DNA of 64,000 bases from Pseudomonadota bacterium (GTDB lineage: Bacteria; Pseudomonadota; Gammaproteobacteria; Burkholderiales; Burkholderiaceae_C), in the NCBI GenBank assembly GCA_023387335.1, contig JAEWIF010000006.1, forward strand, positions 124,001-188,000. Direction: 5' to 3'. Below, one piece after another: positions 23,870 through 33,016 of the stretch. Position 1 is the first letter of the stretch. Every line of letters starts with the position of its first letter. Position numbers and translations under genes: made by a program. The notes under the pieces were generated by a model that did no database searches, was not told the origin of the DNA, and saw nothing but the letters and a program-made list of their open reading frames with translations.

Positions 23870-25177
23870 ATGGAAATCCTGATCCTCACGGGACTGATCC
23901 TGCTCAACGGCGTCTTCGCCATGTCGGAGATCGCGCTCGTCACCGCGCGCAAGGCGCGCCTGCAACACCTGGTGGACCAGGGCGACGGCGCCGCCGCGGC
24001 CGCCCTCCAGCTCGGCGAGGACCCGACCCGGTTCCTCTCCACCATCCAGATCGGCATCACCTCGATCGGCGTGCTCAACGGCATCGTCGGCGAGGCCGCC
24101 CTCGCGGCGCCGCTGGCCGACTGGCTCGATTCGCTGGGGCTGCCTGCCCCCTACAGCGGCTATGCCGCCACCGGCCTGGTGGTGGTCACCATCACCTACT
24201 TCTCGATCGTGGTCGGCGAGCTGGTGCCCAAGCGGCTGGGCCAGAGCCACCCGGAGGCGCTGGCGCGGCTGGTCGCCCGGCCGATCGACTGGCTGGCCAT
24301 CGCCACCCAGCCGTTCGTGCGGCTGCTGTCGCTGTCCACCCGCGCACTGCTGCGCCTGCTGGGCGCGCGCGAGAACCACTCGCAGCCGGTCACCGAGGAA
24401 GAGATCCACGCGATGCTGGCCGAAGGCACGAGCGCCGGCGTGATCGAACTGCACGAGCACGCGATGGTGCGCAACGTGTTCCGGCTGGACGACCGGCGCA
24501 TCGGCTCGCTGATGGTGCCGCGCGCCGACGTGATCTTCCTGGACTCGCAGGATCCGTTCGAGGCCAACCTCGCGCGCATCGAGGGCTCGGACCACGCGCG
24601 CTTCCCGGTGGTCCAGGGCGGGCCCGACCAGCTGCTGGGGGTCGTCCACGCGCGCCAGTGGCTGGCACGCGCGCTGCAGGGCGACACCCGCTCGCTGGCC
24701 GACCAGCCGCTGCAGCCGCCGCTGTACGTGCCCGAGACCGTGACCGCCATGGAGCTGCTGGACAAGTTCCGGCAGTCCGACGAACAGATGGCGTTCGTCA
24801 TCGACGAGTACGGCGAGGTGCAGGGCATCGTGACGCTGCAGGACCTGGTGGAGGCCATCACCGGCGAGTTCCGCCCGCGCGATCCCGACACCTCGTGGGC
24901 GGTGCAGCGCGACGACGGCTCCTGGCTGCTGGACGGCCACATCCCGGTGCCCGAGCTGAAGGACCGGCTGGGGCTCGCGCGCGTGCCCGAGGAGGATCGC
25001 GGCCGCTACCACACACTGACCGGGATGCTGATGTTCCTCACCGGCCGGCTGCCGCGCGTGGCCGATCACGCCGAATGGGACGGCTGGCGCTTCGAGATCG
25101 TCGACATGGACGGCAAGACCGTGGACAAGGTGCTCGCCATGCGCATCGAAGCCGCGCCGGGAGACGCCGGTGGCTGA
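23870..25177 (+). CDS. HlyC/CorC (CNNM) family transporter
   Basis: A 435-residue inner-membrane protein. It has an N-terminal DUF21/CNNM domain with three or four helices (LILTGLILLNGVFAMSEIALVTARKARLQ; GVLNGIVGE; VVVGELVPKRLGQ), two CBS modules in the middle (SLMVPRADVIFLD... FVIDEYGEVQGIVTLQDLVEAITGE), and a C-terminal CorC_HlyC domain ending near residue 430. CNNM/CorC proteins move Mg2+ or Co2+ or modulate their efflux. It overlaps the next gene by eight bases. Confidence 0.92.
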   Translation: MEILILTGLILLNGVFAMSEIALVTARKARLQHLVDQGDGAAAAALQLGEDPTRFLSTIQIGITSIGVLNGIVGEAALAAPLADWLDSLGLPAPYSGYAATGLVVVTITYFSIVVGELVPKRLGQSHPEALARLVARPIDWLAIATQPFVRLLSLSTRALLRLLGARENHSQPVTEEEIHAMLAEGTSAGVIELHEHAMVRNVFRLDDRRIGSLMVPRADVIFLDSQDPFEANLARIEGSDHARFPVVQGGPDQLLGVVHARQWLARALQGDTRSLADQPLQPPLYVPETVTAMELLDKFRQSDEQMAFVIDEYGEVQGIVTLQDLVEAITGEFRPRDPDTSWAVQRDDGSWLLDGHIPVPELKDRLGLARVPEEDRGRYHTLTGMLMFLTGRLPRVADHAEWDGWRFEIVDMDGKTVDKVLAMRIEAAPGDAGG

Positions 25178-25631
25178 GCGCCTGTCATCCGCACTGCTGC
25201 TGGCCGCGGCGCTGCTGCTGCCGGCCTGCGACGGCTATCCGACCGAGGACGAGCCGCTGCACAACCCCTTCCACATGTCGCCGCCGCAGCGCATCGCGCT
25301 GCTCAACCGGCTCGGCGACGAGGCGAACGCGGGGGAACGCTGGACCTACGAGATGGAGGCCTGCCGGCTCGTTCTGGAGCGCAGGTCCGGGTGGTGGTCG
25401 AAGGACGTAAGCAACCTCGACCTGCGCGGCGCCCAAGTCGAGCTGCGCATCCTCGACGGCGACGACGGCCGCCGACACGAGTTGCTGATCGCGCCGGCGC
25501 AGGGCGGACCGGCGCCCGCCTTCAGCAGCCGCAAGCTGCTGGATGCCCAGCGCGCGCGGCAACTGGTGCAGCTGCTGGCGCGCGACTGCGCGCGCGCCGC
25601 TCAGACGGGGACGCAGCGCTCCACGACGTAG
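25170..25631 (+). CDS. Putative lipoprotein of unknown function
   Basis: A 153-residue protein starting at GTG with a lipobox (ALLLPAC, Cys near residue 20), so it is probably membrane-anchored and periplasmic. The mature part has no family I recognise; MSPPQRIALLNRLGDEANAGERW is a likely helix. It overlaps the CorC gene at its start and the convergent antiporter gene by 31 bases at its end. Confidence 0.7.
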   Translation: MAERLSSALLLAAALLLPACDGYPTEDEPLHNPFHMSPPQRIALLNRLGDEANAGERWTYEMEACRLVLERRSGWWSKDVSNLDLRGAQVELRILDGDDGRRHELLIAPAQGGPAPAFSSRKLLDAQRARQLVQLLARDCARAAQTGTQRSTT

Positions 25632-27289
25632 CGCGTCATCGCGTTGGCCAGCTCCCGCTCGCCGAGGAACACCGTGCCGGTGACCTCCTCCTGCAGGCGG
25701 CGCGCTTCCTCCTCGTTGTGGCTGCGCACCACGATCTCGATGGTCGGGTTGAGCAGCCGCGCGGTCTGGGCCATCTGGCGCACGCCCAGCGTGTCGGGCG
25801 TGGCCACGACCAGCATCGCCGCGCGCGCGACGTGGGCCTGGATCAGCACCTCGGCCTGGGCCGCGTCCCCGACCACGGCGGGCACGCCCTCGGCGCGCAG
25901 GCGCTCGACCACCTCGCGGTTCTGGTCGGCCACCACGTAGGGCACGCCGGCCTCGCGCAGCGCGGCCGCCATGTGGCGGCCGACGCGGCCGTAGCCGACC
26001 AGCACCACCTGGCGCGCCAGGTACTTCTGGTCGGTGCTCATCGGCAGCTCGGCCAGCGGATCGTCACGCGCGTTGAGGTTGCGGGCGAGTTGCGAGCGAT
26101 CCAGCAGCCAGTGCTGCACCGGCTCGATGGCCCGGAACACGAACGGGTTGATCGCGATCGAGATCAGCGCGCCCGCCACCACCAGGCTCTGCGCTTCGGC
26201 CGGCATCACTCCCAGCGCGGCGCCCAGTCCGACCAGGATGAACGAGAACTCGCCGATCTGCGCCAGGCTGGCCGAGACGGTCAGCGCGGTGTTGAGCGGA
26301 TAGCGCAGCAGCAGCACCAGCACGGCGGCGGCGACCGACTTGCCCAGCACGATGATGGCCACGACGGCGAGCACGCGCAGCGGCTGATCGAACAGCACCA
26401 TCCAGTTGAACAACATGCCGACCGAGACGAAGAACAGCACGGCGAACGCGTCGCGCAGCGGCAGCGTCTCCTCGGCCGCGCGGTGGCTGAACTGCGACTC
26501 GCGCAGCACCATGCCGGCGAAGAACGCCCCCAGCGCGAACGAGACGCCGAAGATCTTGGTGGCGCCCCAGGCGATGCTCACCGCGGCCGCCACCACGCAC
26601 AGCGTGAACAGCTCGCGCGACCCGACCTTCTGCACCTGCCACAGCAGCCAGGGGAAGAGGCGCCGGCCCACCGCGAGCATCAGCCCGACGAACAGGCTCA
26701 CCTGCAGCAGCGTGGTGCCTATGCTCAGAGAGAGGTCGCGCATGCTGGCGCCGCCCTTGCCCGACAGCACTTCGGCCACCGGCGGCAGCAGCACCAGCAC
26801 GAGCACCATCGCCAGGTCTTCCACCACCAGCCAGCCGACCGCGATGCGGCCGTTGAAGGTCTCCAGGATGCCGAGGCTTTCGAGCGCTCGCAGCAGCACG
26901 ACGGTGCTGGCCACCGACAGCGAGATGCCGAACACCAGCGCGGCGGCCGGGCTCCAGCCCCACCACAGCGCCATGCCGCCGCCCATCACGGTGGCGGCGA
27001 CCATCTGCACCACGGCGCCCGGCACCGCGACCTTGCGCACCGCCATCAGGTCGCCCAGCGAGAAGTGCAGCCCGACGCCGAACATGAGCAGCATCACGCC
27101 GATCTCGGCCAGTTGCGAGGCCAGGTTGATGTCCGCCACGAAGCCCGGCGTGTAGGGACCGATGACGATGCCGGCGAGCAGGTAGCCGACGAGCGCCGGC
27201 AGTTTCAGCCTCGCCGCGACGAAACCCAGCAGCAGGGCCAACCCGAGGGCGGCGGCGATGGTCGCGATGAGCGGCACATGATGATCCAT
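25601..27289 (-). CDS. Kef-type CPA2 monovalent cation:proton antiporter (YbaL-like)
   Basis: A 562-residue protein. Residues 1-390 are a Na+/H+ exchanger domain with about twelve helices (LPALVGYLLAGIVIGPYTPG; the glutamate-containing IAVGWLVVEDLAMVLVLVLLPP). Residues 415-535 are an RCK/TrkA-N domain with the Rossmann motif VVLVGYGRVGRH. Such proteins export K+ or Na+ in exchange for protons under nucleotide control. The size and fusion match YbaL. It is read from the opposite strand to the CorC operon. Confidence 0.92.
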   Translation of the reverse strand: MDHHVPLIATIAAALGLALLLGFVAARLKLPALVGYLLAGIVIGPYTPGFVADINLASQLAEIGVMLLMFGVGLHFSLGDLMAVRKVAVPGAVVQMVAATVMGGGMALWWGWSPAAALVFGISLSVASTVVLLRALESLGILETFNGRIAVGWLVVEDLAMVLVLVLLPPVAEVLSGKGGASMRDLSLSIGTTLLQVSLFVGLMLAVGRRLFPWLLWQVQKVGSRELFTLCVVAAAVSIAWGATKIFGVSFALGAFFAGMVLRESQFSHRAAEETLPLRDAFAVLFFVSVGMLFNWMVLFDQPLRVLAVVAIIVLGKSVAAAVLVLLLRYPLNTALTVSASLAQIGEFSFILVGLGAALGVMPAEAQSLVVAGALISIAINPFVFRAIEPVQHWLLDRSQLARNLNARDDPLAELPMSTDQKYLARQVVLVGYGRVGRHMAAALREAGVPYVVADQNREVVERLRAEGVPAVVGDAAQAEVLIQAHVARAAMLVVATPDTLGVRQMAQTARLLNPTIEIVVRSHNEEEARRLQEEVTGTVFLGERELANAMTRYVVERCVPV

Positions 27290-27307
27290 GCAGCCGAATC
27301 TAAATGC

Positions 27308-27331
27308 AAAGAGGCCCGTGAGGGCCTCTTT
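27308..27331. terminator. Terminator downstream of the first dctP
   Basis: A perfect stem AAAGAGGCCC / GGGCCTCTTT with a four-base loop lies 24 bases after the dctP stop (minus strand). The stem itself supplies the A and T runs, so it could work in both directions. Confidence 0.85.
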
Positions 27332-27355
27332 GTTCGTTCGTTCAGTGACCGGCGA

Positions 27356-28438
27356 TCAGAGTTTCACCCCCGTCATGTAGCTGTCGTAGCGGTACTCGGA
27401 GAAGCGGGTCCACAGCAGCTGGTCGCGCTGGAAGGCGCGCATGTCCTGGTGGATCTTCTTGAAGTCGGCCGACTTGGCCTCGTGCTCGGCGAAGACTTCC
27501 ATCGAAGCCTTGAAGCCGGCGTCCATGATTTCCTTGGAGAACGGCTTGAGCTGGGTCTTGGCACCGACGAGGCGCTTCAGCGCGATCGGGTTGAGCGCGT
27601 CGTACTTGGCGGTCATGTCACGCGCGGCCACCTTGGTGGCGGCGTCGACGATCGCCTTGTTCTCGGGCGACAGGGCCTCGAACGCCTTGGTGTTCACGAA
27701 GAACTCCAGCTCGGCGCCGCCTTCCCACCAGCCGGGGTAGTAGTAGAACGGGGCGACCTTGTTGAAGCCCAGCTTCTCGTCGTCGTACGGGCCGACGAAC
27801 TCGGTGGCGTCCAGCGTGCCCTTCTCGAGCGCCTGGTACACCTCGCCGGCGGGCATGTTCTGCGCCACCACGCCCAGCTTGGCCATCGCCTCGCCGAACA
27901 GGCCGCCGCCCATGCGCATCTTCAGGCCCTTGAGGTCGTTGACCGTCTTGATCTCCTTGCGGTACCAGCCGCCCATCTGGGTGCCGGTGTTGCCCGCGCT
28001 GAAGCTCTTCATGTTGAACTTCGCGTAGAACTCGTCCATCAGCTTGCGGCCGTTGCCGTGCTCCATCCAGGCGTCCATCTGGCGCGCGGTCAGGCCGAAC
28101 GGCACGGCGCAGCCGAAGGCGAAGATCGAATCCTTGCCGGTGAAGTAGTAGGGCGCGGTCTGCGCCATCTCCAGCGTGCCGTTCTGCAGCGCGTCCACGT
28201 TGCCGAAGGCGGGCATCAGCTCGCCGGCCGCATGGATCGACACCTCGAACTTGCCGCCGGACAGCGCCTTCACGGTGTTGGAGAAGGTCTGGGCGCTGCC
28301 GAAGATGGTGTCCAGCGACTTCGGGAAGCTGGATGCCAGGCGCCAGCGGACGGCGGCCTGGGCGTGCACCGCGGGCGCGACGCCGGCGGCCAGCACGGCC
28401 GCGATGCCGCCGTGCTTGATGAGGGAACGACGATCCAT
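27356..28438 (-). CDS. dctP: TRAP transporter substrate-binding protein (dctP paralog A)
   Basis: A 360-residue periplasmic binding protein of the mannitol/chloroaromatic TRAP group. The N-terminus MDRRSLIK followed by a hydrophobic stretch to VHAQA is a Tat-type signal. The family core FNKVAPFYYYPGWWEGGAELEFF is intact. It differs from its two neighbours at likely ligand-contact sites: FSAGNTGTQ, where they have FACGNTGAQ or FPGGNTGSQ. It probably delivers substrate to the DctQM encoded further left, but the ligand is unknown. Confidence 0.9.
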   Translation of the reverse strand: MDRRSLIKHGGIAAVLAAGVAPAVHAQAAVRWRLASSFPKSLDTIFGSAQTFSNTVKALSGGKFEVSIHAAGELMPAFGNVDALQNGTLEMAQTAPYYFTGKDSIFAFGCAVPFGLTARQMDAWMEHGNGRKLMDEFYAKFNMKSFSAGNTGTQMGGWYRKEIKTVNDLKGLKMRMGGGLFGEAMAKLGVVAQNMPAGEVYQALEKGTLDATEFVGPYDDEKLGFNKVAPFYYYPGWWEGGAELEFFVNTKAFEALSPENKAIVDAATKVAARDMTAKYDALNPIALKRLVGAKTQLKPFSKEIMDAGFKASMEVFAEHEAKSADFKKIHQDMRAFQRDQLLWTRFSEYRYDSYMTGVKL

Positions 28439-28564
28439 GGATGGGTACTCCTGTTTGTTGGATGCGGGAACGCGCGCGCGATGATGAGGTGGGCGGTCCT
28501 CGAACCCTGTCAGAAGGCTGTCAGCGTTTGCATCCGGTGTATTCATGCTGCACCGCGCGGTCAG

Positions 28565-28590
28565 AAAAAAAGCCGCACTTTCGTGCGGCT
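28565..28590 (-). terminator. Rho-independent terminator of dctP paralog B
   Basis: On the minus strand the stem AGCCGCAC / GTGCGGCT (loop GAAA) is followed by a run of T (28570-28565). It lies 45 bases after the stop of paralog B and so separates it from paralog A. Confidence 0.88.
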
Positions 28591-28635
28591 CGTGCATGAG
28601 GCTGGAGCCGTTCGGCCTACAGCGTCATCGGCACG

Positions 28636-29715
28636 TCACAGCTTCTGGCTCTGCATGAAGCGGTCGAACGTGGCCTCGGTGAAGCGGAACCACAGGTTCT
28701 GGTCGGCGCGGAACTTGGCGTAGTCGCTGTACACCTTCTTCCAGTTCTCGTTCTTGGCCGAGAGCTCGTCGTACAGCGCCATCGTGACCTTGAAGGCCTG
28801 GGTCATGGTGTCGGCCGGGAACGGACGCAGCTTGGCGCCCGCGCCCACCAGCTGCTTGAGCGCCAGCGGGTTCTTGACGTCGTAGCGAGCCTGCGTGACC
28901 ACGTGCGCGTGGGCGGCGGCGGACTCGACGATCGCCTTCTGCTCCGCGTTCAGCGCGTCGAAGGCCTTCTGGTTGATGTACAGGTCCAGCTGCAGGCCGC
29001 CTTCCCACCAGCCGGGGTAGTAGTAGAACGGCGCGACCTTGTTGAAGCCCAGCTTCTGGTCGTCGTACGGGCCGATCCACTCGGCGGCGTCGATGGTTCC
29101 CTTTTCCAGCGCCTGGTAGATCTCGCCGCCGGGGATGTTCTGCGGCACGCCGCCCATGCGCTCCAGCACCTTGCCGGCGAAGCCGCCGATGCGGAACTTC
29201 AGGCCCTTGAGGTCGGCGACGCTCTTGATCTCCTTGCGCATCCAGCCGCCCATCTGGGCGCCGGTGTTGCCGCAGGCGAAGTTGACGATGTTGTACTTGG
29301 CGTAGAACTCGCGCATCAGCTTCAGGCCGTTGCCTTCGAAGGTCCACGCGCTCATCTGGCGGCTGTTCAGGCCGAAGGGGATCGCGCCGCCGATGGCGAA
29401 GGTCTCGTCCTTGCCGAAGAAGTAGTAGGGCGCCGTGTGCGCCGCTTCCACCGTGCCCTGCTGCACGCCGTCCACCACGCCGAAGGCGGGCATCAGCTCG
29501 CCGGCCGCGTGCACGGAGACGTCGAACTTGCCGCCCGAGAGCGCCTTGACCTTCTGCGCGAAGACCTCGGCGGCACCGTAGATGGTGTCCAGCGATTTCG
29601 GGAAGCTCGAGGCGAGGCGCCAGCGCAGCGCGGCCTGGGCGTGCACCGCGGGCGCGGCACCGGCGGCCAGCACCCCGGCGATGCCGGCGTGCTTGATGAG
29701 GGAACGGCGATCCAT
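28636..29715 (-). CDS. dctP: TRAP transporter substrate-binding protein (dctP paralog B)
   Basis: A 359-residue homologue of the flanking binding proteins, with Tat-type leader MDRRSLIKHAGIAGVLAAG. It shares FNKVAPFYYYPGWWEGG and is clearly closer to paralog C than to A (both have HTAPYYFFGKDETFA and AEWIGPYDDQKLG or AEWVGPYDDQKLG). The ATG was chosen six bases after AAGGAG; an ATG two codons earlier would touch the ribosome site. It is probably its own transcription unit, because terminators flank it. Confidence 0.9.
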   Translation of the reverse strand: MDRRSLIKHAGIAGVLAAGAAPAVHAQAALRWRLASSFPKSLDTIYGAAEVFAQKVKALSGGKFDVSVHAAGELMPAFGVVDGVQQGTVEAAHTAPYYFFGKDETFAIGGAIPFGLNSRQMSAWTFEGNGLKLMREFYAKYNIVNFACGNTGAQMGGWMRKEIKSVADLKGLKFRIGGFAGKVLERMGGVPQNIPGGEIYQALEKGTIDAAEWIGPYDDQKLGFNKVAPFYYYPGWWEGGLQLDLYINQKAFDALNAEQKAIVESAAAHAHVVTQARYDVKNPLALKQLVGAGAKLRPFPADTMTQAFKVTMALYDELSAKNENWKKVYSDYAKFRADQNLWFRFTEATFDRFMQSQKL

Positions 29716-29836
29716 GGTCATCTCCTTGCTTCGTGTATCGGATGTCTCGCGGCGACGATCATCGGAGCGGGCTTGCGGAGACCCTTGCAAGGTACTGACA
29801 GGCGGATCGAGGAAGTCAGCCAGTCGTCAGGACAAG

Positions 29837-29868
29837 AAAAAAAAGGCCGGGGTCGCCGGCCTTTTTTT
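29837..29868. terminator. Bidirectional-looking terminator downstream of dctP paralog C
   Basis: Eight A residues, stem AAGGCCGG / CCGGCCTT with a five-base loop, then seven T residues. Both flanks are runs, so it could stop transcription from either side. It lies 17 bases beyond the paralog C stop. Confidence 0.9.
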
Positions 29869-29885
29869 CGGTGCGCGCGGAACGC

Positions 29886-30965
29886 TCAGAGCTTCTGCGC
29901 CTGCATGAAGCGGTCGAAGCCCATCTCGGTGAAACGGAACCAGAGGTTCTGGTCGGCGCGGAACTTGTTGTAGTCCGCGTAGATCTTGCGCCAGCTCTCG
30001 TTCTTGGCGTTGAGGTCCGCGTAGAGGTCGTTGGCGGCCTTGAACGCGGCGTTCATGACGTCGTTCGGGAAGGGGCGCAGCTTGGTGCCGGCGCCCACCA
30101 GCTGCTTGAGCGCCGCCGGGTTGCGCGCGTCGTAGCGCGCCTGCATGACCACGTGCGCCTCGGCCGTCGCGGACTCGACGATGGCCTTGTTCTCGGCGGA
30201 CAGGGCGTCGTACGCCTTCTGGTTGATGAAGAAGTCCAGCTGCGGGCCGCCTTCCCACCAGCCGGGGTAGTAGTAGAACGGCGCGACCTTGTTGAAGCCC
30301 AGCTTCTGGTCGTCGTACGGTCCCACCCACTCGGCCGCGTCGATGGTGCCCTTCTCCAGCGCCTGGTAGATCTCGCCGGCCGGGATGTTCTGCGGCACGC
30401 CGCCGATGCGCTCCAGCACCTTGCCGCCGAAGCCGCCGATGCGCATCTTCATGCCCTTGAGATCGTTCAGCGTCTTGATCTCCTTGCGGTACCAGCCGCC
30501 CATCTGCGAGCCGGTGTTGCCGCCGGGGAAGCTGATCATGTTGTACTTGGCGTAAAACTCGCGCATCAGCTTCAGGCCGTTGCCCTCGAACATCCACGCC
30601 GACATCTGGCGGCTGTTCAGGCCGAACGGGATGGCGCAGCCCAGGGCGAAGGTTTCGTCCTTGCCGAAGAAGTAGTAGGGCGCCGTGTGCGCCGCTTCCA
30701 CCGTGCCCTGCTGCACGCCGTCCACCACGCCGAACGCGGGCATCAGCTCGCCGGCCGCGTGCACCGAGACCTCGAACTTGCCGCCGGACATCGCCTTGAC
30801 CTTGTTGGCGAACACCTCGGCCGCGCCGAAGATGGTGTCGAGCGATTTGGGAAAGCTCGAAGCCAGGCGCCAGCGGATGGCCGCCTGCGCATGCACCGCG
30901 GGCGCGACGCCCGCGGCGAGCACGCCGGCGATGCCCGCGCCTCGGATGATTGAACGACGATCCAT
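29886..30965 (-). CDS. dctP: TRAP transporter substrate-binding protein (dctP paralog C)
   Basis: A 359-residue binding protein with Tat-type leader MDRRSIIRGAGIAGVLAAG. It is close to paralog B over its whole length, with changes concentrated around the ligand pocket (MISFPGGNTGSQ) and the C-terminal third. Arrangement in tandem with separate terminators suggests duplication followed by separate control. The 148 bases upstream hold its promoter; I see no clear operator there. Confidence 0.9.
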   Translation of the reverse strand: MDRRSIIRGAGIAGVLAAGVAPAVHAQAAIRWRLASSFPKSLDTIFGAAEVFANKVKAMSGGKFEVSVHAAGELMPAFGVVDGVQQGTVEAAHTAPYYFFGKDETFALGCAIPFGLNSRQMSAWMFEGNGLKLMREFYAKYNMISFPGGNTGSQMGGWYRKEIKTLNDLKGMKMRIGGFGGKVLERIGGVPQNIPAGEIYQALEKGTIDAAEWVGPYDDQKLGFNKVAPFYYYPGWWEGGPQLDFFINQKAYDALSAENKAIVESATAEAHVVMQARYDARNPAALKQLVGAGTKLRPFPNDVMNAAFKAANDLYADLNAKNESWRKIYADYNKFRADQNLWFRFTEMGFDRFMQAQKL

Positions 30966-31113
30966 GGGAGTGGTCTCCTTCTCCAGTACGAATAACGGAT
31001 GAACAACGAATGTCCGCCGCCATTCTAGGAATGACCACACTTAGGTATTCAGGGGTTTTCCCTTGCGATGAAACTCGAAAACTTTTCGTTGAAGTACGAG
31101 TGTCAGGAAACCT

Positions 31114-33012
31114 TCAGCCTACGACCTTGAGCGAAGGAGCGGGACGTGCGACGAGTTCATCGAAGCGATCGCGCACCGACGATTCGATGCCCGCTGCATC
31201 CAGCCCCTGCAACGCGAGCAGCTTGGCCGGATCGCCGTGCTCGATGAACACGTCGGGCAGTCCCAGTTGCAGCAGCGGCATCTCGATGCCGGCCGCATGC
31301 AGCGCCTCCGCCACCGCGCTGCCCGCGCCGCCCGCGATGCAGCCCTCTTCCAGCGTCACCAGCGCCTCGTGCTCGTCCGCGAGGCGAAGCAGCAGTTCGG
31401 TGTCCAGCGGCTTGGCCCAGCGCATGTTGGCCACGGTGGCGTCCAGCCGCTCCGCGGCCTGCAGCGCGGGATGGAGCAGCGTGCCGAACGCGAGGATGGC
31501 CACGCCCTTGCGCGACGCATCGGCACGCTGCCTGCGCACCTCGCCCTTGCCGAACGGAAGCGCCTGCAGGCCGGGCTGCACCGCCACGCCGGCGCCCGCG
31601 CCGCGCGGATAGCGCACGGCCACCGGATGGTCCTGCTCGAAAGCGCTGGTGAGGAGCCGGCGGCATTCGTTCTCGTCGGCCGGACAGGCCACGCTGACGT
31701 TCGGGATGCAGCGCAGGTAGGCGATGTCGTAGGCGCCCGCGTGCGTGGCGCCGTCGGCGCCCACCAGGCCCGCGCGATCCAGCGCGAACACCACCGGCAG
31801 GTTCTGCAGCGCGACGTCGTGGATCAGCTGGTCGTAGGCGCGCTGCAGGAAGGTGGAATAGATCGCCACCACCGGCTTGAGCCCTTCGCACGCCAGGCCC
31901 GCCGCGAACGTCACCGCGTGCTGCTCCGCGATGCCCACGTCGAAGTAGCGGTCCGGGAAGCGCTTCTCGAACTCCACCAGGCCCGAGCCCTCGCGCATCG
32001 CGGGCGTGATGCCGATCAGGCGCTTGTCCTGCGCCGCCATGTCGCACAGCCAGTGGCCGAACACCTGGGTGAAGGTCTGCTTGGGCGGCGTGGCCGGCGC
32101 GACCAGGCCCACCTTGGGATCGAACTTGCCCGGGCCGTGGTAGGCCACCGGGTCGGCTTCGGCCAGCTTGTAGCCCTGGCCCTTCTTGGTCACCACGTGC
32201 AGGAACTGCGGACCCTTCAGGTGCCGGATGTTCTCCAGCGTGGGCACCAGCGAATCGAGGTCGTGGCCGTCGATCGGGCCGATGTAGTTGAAGCCGAATT
32301 TCTCGAACAGGGTGGCGGGCACCACCATGCCCTTGGCCTGCTCCTCCAGCCGCTTGGCAAGCTCGAACAGCGGCGGCGCGACCTTGAGCACGTTCTTGCC
32401 CACGCTCTTGGCGGCCGCGTAGAACTGGCCGCTCATGAGCTGCGCCAGGTAGCGGTTGAGCGCGCCCACCGGCGGGCTGATCGACATGTCGTTGTCGTTC
32501 AGGATCACCAGCAGGTCGCAGTCGGCCACGCCGGCGTTGTTCAGCGCCTCGAAGGCCATGCCCGCGCTCATCGCGCCGTCGCCGATGATGGCCACGGCCT
32601 TGCGGTCCTCGCCCTTGCGTTTGGCCGCCAGCGCCATGCCGAGCGCGGCCGAGATGCTGGTGGACGAATGCGCGGTGCCGAACGTGTCGTATTCGCTCTC
32701 GGCGCGCTGCGGAAAGCCCGACAACCCGCCCAGCTGGCGCAGCGAGCCCATGCGGTCGCGGCGTCCCGTGAGGATCTTGTGCGGATAGGTCTGGTGGCCC
32801 ACGTCCCACACCAGCCGGTCGTGCGGCGTGTTGAAGACGTAGTGCAGCGCGATCGTCAGTTCCACCGTGCCCAGGTTGGAGCTCAGGTGGCCGCCGGTGC
32901 GCGACACGCTCTCGAGCACGAAGTTGCGCAGTTCGTCGGCCAGCGGCGTGAGCTGCTGGCGCGGCAGGCGGCGCAGGTCGGCGGGGGAGTTGATGGTTTC
33001 CAGCAATGCCAT
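31114..33012 (-). CDS. dxs: 1-deoxy-D-xylulose-5-phosphate synthase
   Basis: A 632-residue thiamine-diphosphate enzyme, normal family length. It makes DXP from pyruvate and glyceraldehyde 3-phosphate, the first step of the MEP isoprenoid pathway. The ThDP motif GDGAMSAGMAFEALNNAG...LNDNDMS and the transketolase middle domain (DVGIAEQHAVTFAAGLA) are clear. It follows ispA by four bases, so the operon is xseB-ispA-dxs. Confidence 0.97.
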   Translation of the reverse strand: MALLETINSPADLRRLPRQQLTPLADELRNFVLESVSRTGGHLSSNLGTVELTIALHYVFNTPHDRLVWDVGHQTYPHKILTGRRDRMGSLRQLGGLSGFPQRAESEYDTFGTAHSSTSISAALGMALAAKRKGEDRKAVAIIGDGAMSAGMAFEALNNAGVADCDLLVILNDNDMSISPPVGALNRYLAQLMSGQFYAAAKSVGKNVLKVAPPLFELAKRLEEQAKGMVVPATLFEKFGFNYIGPIDGHDLDSLVPTLENIRHLKGPQFLHVVTKKGQGYKLAEADPVAYHGPGKFDPKVGLVAPATPPKQTFTQVFGHWLCDMAAQDKRLIGITPAMREGSGLVEFEKRFPDRYFDVGIAEQHAVTFAAGLACEGLKPVVAIYSTFLQRAYDQLIHDVALQNLPVVFALDRAGLVGADGATHAGAYDIAYLRCIPNVSVACPADENECRRLLTSAFEQDHPVAVRYPRGAGAGVAVQPGLQALPFGKGEVRRQRADASRKGVAILAFGTLLHPALQAAERLDATVANMRWAKPLDTELLLRLADEHEALVTLEEGCIAGGAGSAVAEALHAAGIEMPLLQLGLPDVFIEHGDPAKLLALQGLDAAGIESSVRDRFDELVARPAPSLKVVG

Positions 33013-33016
33013 GGGA

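Noticed and set aside
28611..28640. GGCCTACAG near the end of dctP paralog B as a promoter box
   Set aside because: It has no start codon or -10 box in the right place and is next to a stop codon.
25391..28723. A 1110-codon plus-strand frame across a Kef antiporter and dctP
   Set aside because: It spans several real genes on the other strand and their terminators, and has no domain or ribosome site. Shadow frame.
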